64,000 nt of DNA. Source: Solen grandis (lineage: Eukaryota; Mollusca; Bivalvia; Adapedonta; Solenidae). The stretch covers positions 18,793,214 to 18,857,213 of the forward strand of contig CM037778.1 of NCBI GenBank assembly GCA_021229015.1, in the 5' to 3' direction. Under the pieces are notes generated by a model, which saw nothing but the letters and a program-made list of their open reading frames with translations, made no database searches and had not been told where the DNA came from. Below are positions 60,061 through 64,000 of the stretch, one piece after another. The first letter of the stretch is position 1. Every line of letters begins with the position of its first letter. A program made the translations under genes and the position numbers.

Positions 60061-62426
60061 TAAATGATTAAACCCTAAATTATAAAAATCGTTTTTTTTA
60101 TTTTTTATATTGAATAGTTTACTTCGAGCTCATGCCCCCAGACACTGTTTTCAAAGTTAACGAAAACCATTACATATCTAACACCACTTACATCGAGAAT
60201 CACTTAACAATCTTCAGTTAAAATGTCTTTTTAAACCTACATTTTATTCGTTTTCAAACTAACCTATTAAAAAAAATCTTTATAAAATTCATAATATAGT
60301 ACAATAAAATTCTAGTCCAATTGTAAATAATCATGAATAATCAGTCCAAGACATTATTATTACCACGAACCTGTCAAATATAGAATTGTTTGTAAGAATT
60401 TATGATCTTACCTAACTGGATGGTTTTGTGCAGACAGAATAATCATTTAAAACCATAACATCGAGAGTTGTATGAATTTCTCCAAATTCGAGCACTATAA
60501 GACTGACAAGTTTACACTGGAAACAGTACAATGCAAATAATATGTAATAGATAAAACGGCTAGTACCAAACAATTAAGTCAAGTTAGTAACCAATCTATA
60601 AAATTTATTACACCATAAATAATTTAGTAGTCATTTGCAAATATAAATTAAACTACCTTATAAACACTTGATGATTGCAATCACAAGAAGGTCGTGTTAA
60701 AAGGTAACACATTCTGAAAGAGTATATAGATCAGTTCGACGAAATATACATTTTACATTCTAACAGGTATTCCCTTATCTTTTTCGAGACGAAATGCCTT
60801 ATATAAGTAAAATATGTATGTACAATTTTAATAATTTTGAAGAAAATTTAAAGAAGTTATATATTGATAAGAAAATTAAAAGTTTACTTACCAAAGATTA
60901 CAACGTAAAACTCAGCGTGAGCCTTAACCTAGCACATAGCCAAATTTTAATCATTTTGACGATATGAAAAAAATAGTGATCCGAACCAGGTATTACAATG
61001 TAAAATAACAGACCTAATATATCTCTTGACTTTAACAACTGAAATAATAGCTATCAAACTCATTTGAGTTAGCTTTAATGCTTGATGTAAAGAATTAACC
61101 GAGCCGATTAGAGTAGGAGCAACACGAAATAAGTAACTTATGTACCTATACAAGTATGACATTATTCCATGCCTATGCGAAATAAGAATGAAATTATCCA
61201 GATTAAATAGTTGTCCAGACGTATAATATGGAATAGAAAATGTCACACTCTAGTACTTAAGCGAGCAACTAGCATGACGAGACTGGTCTAAACACGAAAA
61301 TAAATAACGTAACCCCACTGACCGCTCTGGGCGGATATAAAAAGGATACCAAGAAGTAAACGATATCAAATACACACATAGACAATCGTATTTAACACCA
61401 GTCAAATATATATATAAAAATGCTTGTCTAGATAAAAATAAATAAAATACAACAAATGACAATCTAACAAAAATTTTGTAAAACCATAACAACAACAAAA
61501 AAGTGATTTTGTGAAATACGTGAAAGAAATATTTACAAATCGTAGCAGGGAATGCCTCATTTTATCTTTCTCTCATATGATGAAGGTAATCAAATCGTTA
61601 TCATATCCCATTTCATTAACGTTTTCTTAATGAGAAACTTTAACGTTTCGACAATTTACATAGTAATATTAACACAATGTTATTCTGAAATATGAATAAA
61701 AAAACCAACACACACAAAAACAAAACACACACACACACAATGAACTTTTCAAATGGCACAAACATTGCTCACAACTACCTTATTTAGAACAAACAAAGCA
61801 GGCAGCTATGAAAGTCTACATCTTTTCACCTAAAATAATGAGAATTGAAGTCAAATAGACAAAAGATTACTAAAAATTATAGACATTAAATTTAAAAAAG
61901 AAAACAAGTACGATATTCTCTCTAAACAACATATATTTGAACGAAAATAACAATTGCTTATAACATTAAACAGTTATTACAATTTAAAATAGTATTCAAT
62001 TACGATACATTTGAAAATGTTTGGAAAGAAAATGTACGAGTTAGCTAACTCTGTAACAGTATTTGAAACATGTATGGAAAACAATATGATTACGAACTTA
62101 CTTATGTAACATTATGTACACATGTTCAAATATAAATATTATTTGACACAGGCAAAAAATCATGACGATGAAAAGAAGATTAACTATTACACATACTTAT
62201 CACTAGTAAGGGAAACATATATAAACACGCAAGTTCATTCTAGTTTAATTAAACAACCGTACTATTGTAATTAACATGTTACCATCACAATAACATCCAA
62301 TGCCTTAAAGATTTGACACACTATATAGATATCATATGCTTTATGAGAGTTACCATAACATGAATAATGTAATAGCGTAGACACAGCTTAGTTACTATAA
62401 GAACATTTGGTCTTAATTGAACATTT
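60061..62426. other. AT-rich intergenic or intronic DNA
   Basis: Very AT-rich, with (AC)-rich patches at about 61708-61739. No coding frame, repeat unit or RNA recognised. Confidence 0.4.
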
Positions 62427-62430
62427 TTAA

Positions 62431-62656
62431 CCCTTTTCATCAAGGAAACATGAAAAACCTATGCAACTAACATAAAACCAGATCAGCCGCGATAACTCGC
62501 AGGCTGATCAGGTTTATGCTGTTCGCTGCTCCTCAGTGGTCTGGAAATGAAAACTATATAATTAAATTTGGTAAGGTTTAACTGTGGTTTTCTGCAGATC
62601 AGGCTTTATGTGGTACCTGTTGAGTGCGTCAAAATGAGTCTATATGAGGGAAAGGG
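62431..62656 (-). mobile_element. piggyBac-like MITE, copy 5, reversed
   Basis: The same family in minus orientation, TTAA at 62427-62430 and 62657-62660. The right end is intact (tatgagggaaaggg); the left end has drifted (cccttttcatcaagg). Confidence 0.8.
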
Positions 62657-62677
62657 TTAATCAGTGTCTAGACACTT

Positions 62678-62790
62678 CGGGGACGAGACAGATAGTGTGC
62701 TGACTCACTTTAACACCACACAAACAAGCGGCATGACACCCAGTCACACTAGGCCATCCAGTCCTGGAACTACCTTAATGTAAAATGGAG
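62678..62790 (-). mobile_element. SINE fragment, minus orientation, seeding a minisatellite
   Basis: The segment with gagacagatagtgtgctg, gacacccagtcacac and ccagtcctggaactacc is the middle body of the SINE family above (compare 50170-50275). It runs straight into the 45-bp tandem array that starts at 62766. Confidence 0.65.
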
Positions 62791-63260
62791 ATATACATGT
62801 CCCGTATATTGGAACTACCTTAATGTAAAATGGAGATATACATGTCCCGTATATTGGAACTACCTTAATGTAAAATGGAGATATACATGTCCCGTATATT
62901 GGAACTACCTTAATGTAATATGGAGATATACATGTCCCGTATATTGGAACTACCTTAATGTAAAATGGAGATATACATGTCCCGTATATTGGAACTACCT
63001 TAATGTAATATGGAGATATACATGTCCCGTATATTGGAACTACCTTAATGTAAAATGGAGATATACATGTCCCGTATATTGGAACTACCTTAATGTAAAA
63101 TAGAGATATACATGTCCCGTATATTGGAACTACCTTAATGTAAAATGGAGATATACATGTCCCGTATATTGGAACTACCTTAATGTAAAATGGAGATATA
63201 CATGTCCCGTATATTGGAACTACCTTAATGTAAAATGGAGATATACATGTCCCGTATGTT
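62766..63260. repeat. 45-bp minisatellite, 11 units
   Basis: Eleven head-to-tail 45-bp units beginning ggaactaccttaatgtaaaa, nearly identical. Units four and six share taatatgg, unit eight has an A for a G, and the last unit has a G variant near its end. The 45-bp period keeps a minus-strand frame open through the array, but that frame is a by-product. Confidence 0.97.
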
Positions 63261-63538
63261 AACGCAGTCGAAGATCGAAACCAAAACTTCCTGGTGTCAG
63301 TATACATTGGAACCTTATAAGAAATTTATCTATCTAAACACATACTGGTCATATTATTGCATTGGTTATCTGTCTCCTGTAAAAGTCCTTTCATCAAGGA
63401 CCACATGTGGAGTTGGGTTCACGATTAAGAAGGGGCAAAAAAAAAAGTTCCGTTTCTGGTCGCCCGACCGACCCTAAAGTTTTTTTTTTTTACCTTTCCG
63501 CCTTTAAAATAATATTTCCCCTTTTTACTCTTCGTTTC

Positions 63539-63570
63539 ATAAATAAATAAATAAATAAATAAATAAAATC
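63539..63570. repeat. (AAAT)n microsatellite
   Basis: About seven tandem taaa units. Confidence 0.95.
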
Positions 63571-63880
63571 CTGACCTACCGACCCTCTTTTTTATTTGCT
63601 GGAGATCATAAACGGAACTTTTTGTTTTGGCCAGAGCATTTTATCATCATTACATCCAGGCACGTGCACGAATGACTACAGTTTAATTTATTTTAAACTT
63701 ATTTATTTTACGTCGATTGGGAGACAAGTTCTTACAACTTATACTAATCCCTCCCGACGGTTGAATGGAATACAGTCGATTCGTTAGGAAAAGTGAAAAT
63801 GTTTGCAATATGAAAATGACGTTCAAAATATCACATTAACGCTGAAATAATTATACCTGAGGAGAGTACGATTTTCTCAG

Positions 63881-63994
63881 CAGCCCATATCCCCACATCT
63901 AACTGATGGAGCATGGCTCTTCATATTTGATGTAAAATTCAATACTGATGGAGCTTGGCTCTTCACATTTGACGTAAAATTCAAAATCGTTCAG
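63881..63994 (+). CDS. Candidate small exon with a duplicated 14-residue repeat
   Basis: Acceptor attttctcag and donor caggtatgc frame 38 codons in phase 0. The sequence contains TDGAWLFIFDVKFN followed at once by TDGAWLFTFDVKFK. The two 42-bp copies differ at only four sites up to the last codon, two of them silent third positions. The exon sits at the window edge, so its gene would continue to the right. Family unknown. Confidence 0.35.
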
Positions 63995-64000
63995 GTATGC

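Noticed and set aside
62766..63260. CRISPR-like array
   Set aside because: Units are directly adjacent with no unique spacers, and the genome is eukaryotic.
62744..63307. 187-residue minus-strand frame of 15-residue repeats
   Set aside because: It is the 45-bp minisatellite read in one frame; the period is divisible by three, so the frame stays open without selection.

Overview
This is an AT-rich, intron-rich eukaryotic window. It contains long introns, GT-AG splice sites, molluscan-type tRNA-derived SINEs, many short inverted-repeat elements, satellites and a 100-N assembly gap. The dispersed repeats (SINEs with a conserved central body, elements opening with 'gagctattgtg'-like sequence and closing in a small hairpin plus 'CTCTTGTTT') and the animal genes point to a bivalve mollusc, probably a heterodont clam. 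The lineage assignment is an inference from repeat style.

Three animal genes can be read. (1) A complete plus-strand CENP-K gene (inner kinetochore, CENP-H/I/K group) has eight coding exons between 6175 and 19475. All splice phases agree, the model is about 273 aa, and it ends in the conserved tryptophan/arginine-rich CENP-K tail. (2) The 3' part of a minus-strand gene for an EF-hand protein (five coding exons, 32560 down to 22616, 452 residues visible) resembles EFCAB12 by my recollection. (3) The large last exon of a NUAK-family SNF1-related kinase (33211-34337) holds the end of the kinase domain and a tail with three GILK motifs, known in NUAKs as protein phosphatase 1 docking sites. Genes 2 and 3 diverge from the gap at 32634-32733, and both lack their 5' exons, so the gap probably hides much more than 100 bases or is a contig join.

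Layout: 1-6174 is intergenic, with repeat fragments, clusters of a short GTTACAGGAGTGAC motif, a G-rich minisatellite and a SINE. 6175-19475 is CENPK, its introns loaded with SINEs, piggyBac-like MITEs, a hAT-like insertion and tandem-repeat elements. 19476-22615 is the 3' UTR and a convergent intergenic spacer. 22616-32633 is the EF-hand gene. 32734-34337 is NUAK. 34338-45538 is mostly intergenic, with MITEs, two candidate terminal exons and two abutting satellites (about 189 bp and about 330 bp). 45539-46872 is a dead mariner element with TIRs. 46875-57840 is intergenic, with a SINE, a LINE 3' end and weak exon candidates. 57840-60060 is an odd homopolymer-inflated stretch, probably poor consensus sequence. 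60061-64000 is AT-rich, with one piggyBac-like MITE, a 45-bp minisatellite that appears to have grown out of a SINE, and a possible small exon at the right edge.

No convincing novel multi-gene system is present. The most interesting material is repeat biology (satellite birth from a SINE, terminal hairpin elements, nested hAT and MITE insertions) and the gap that removes the 5' ends of two divergent genes.
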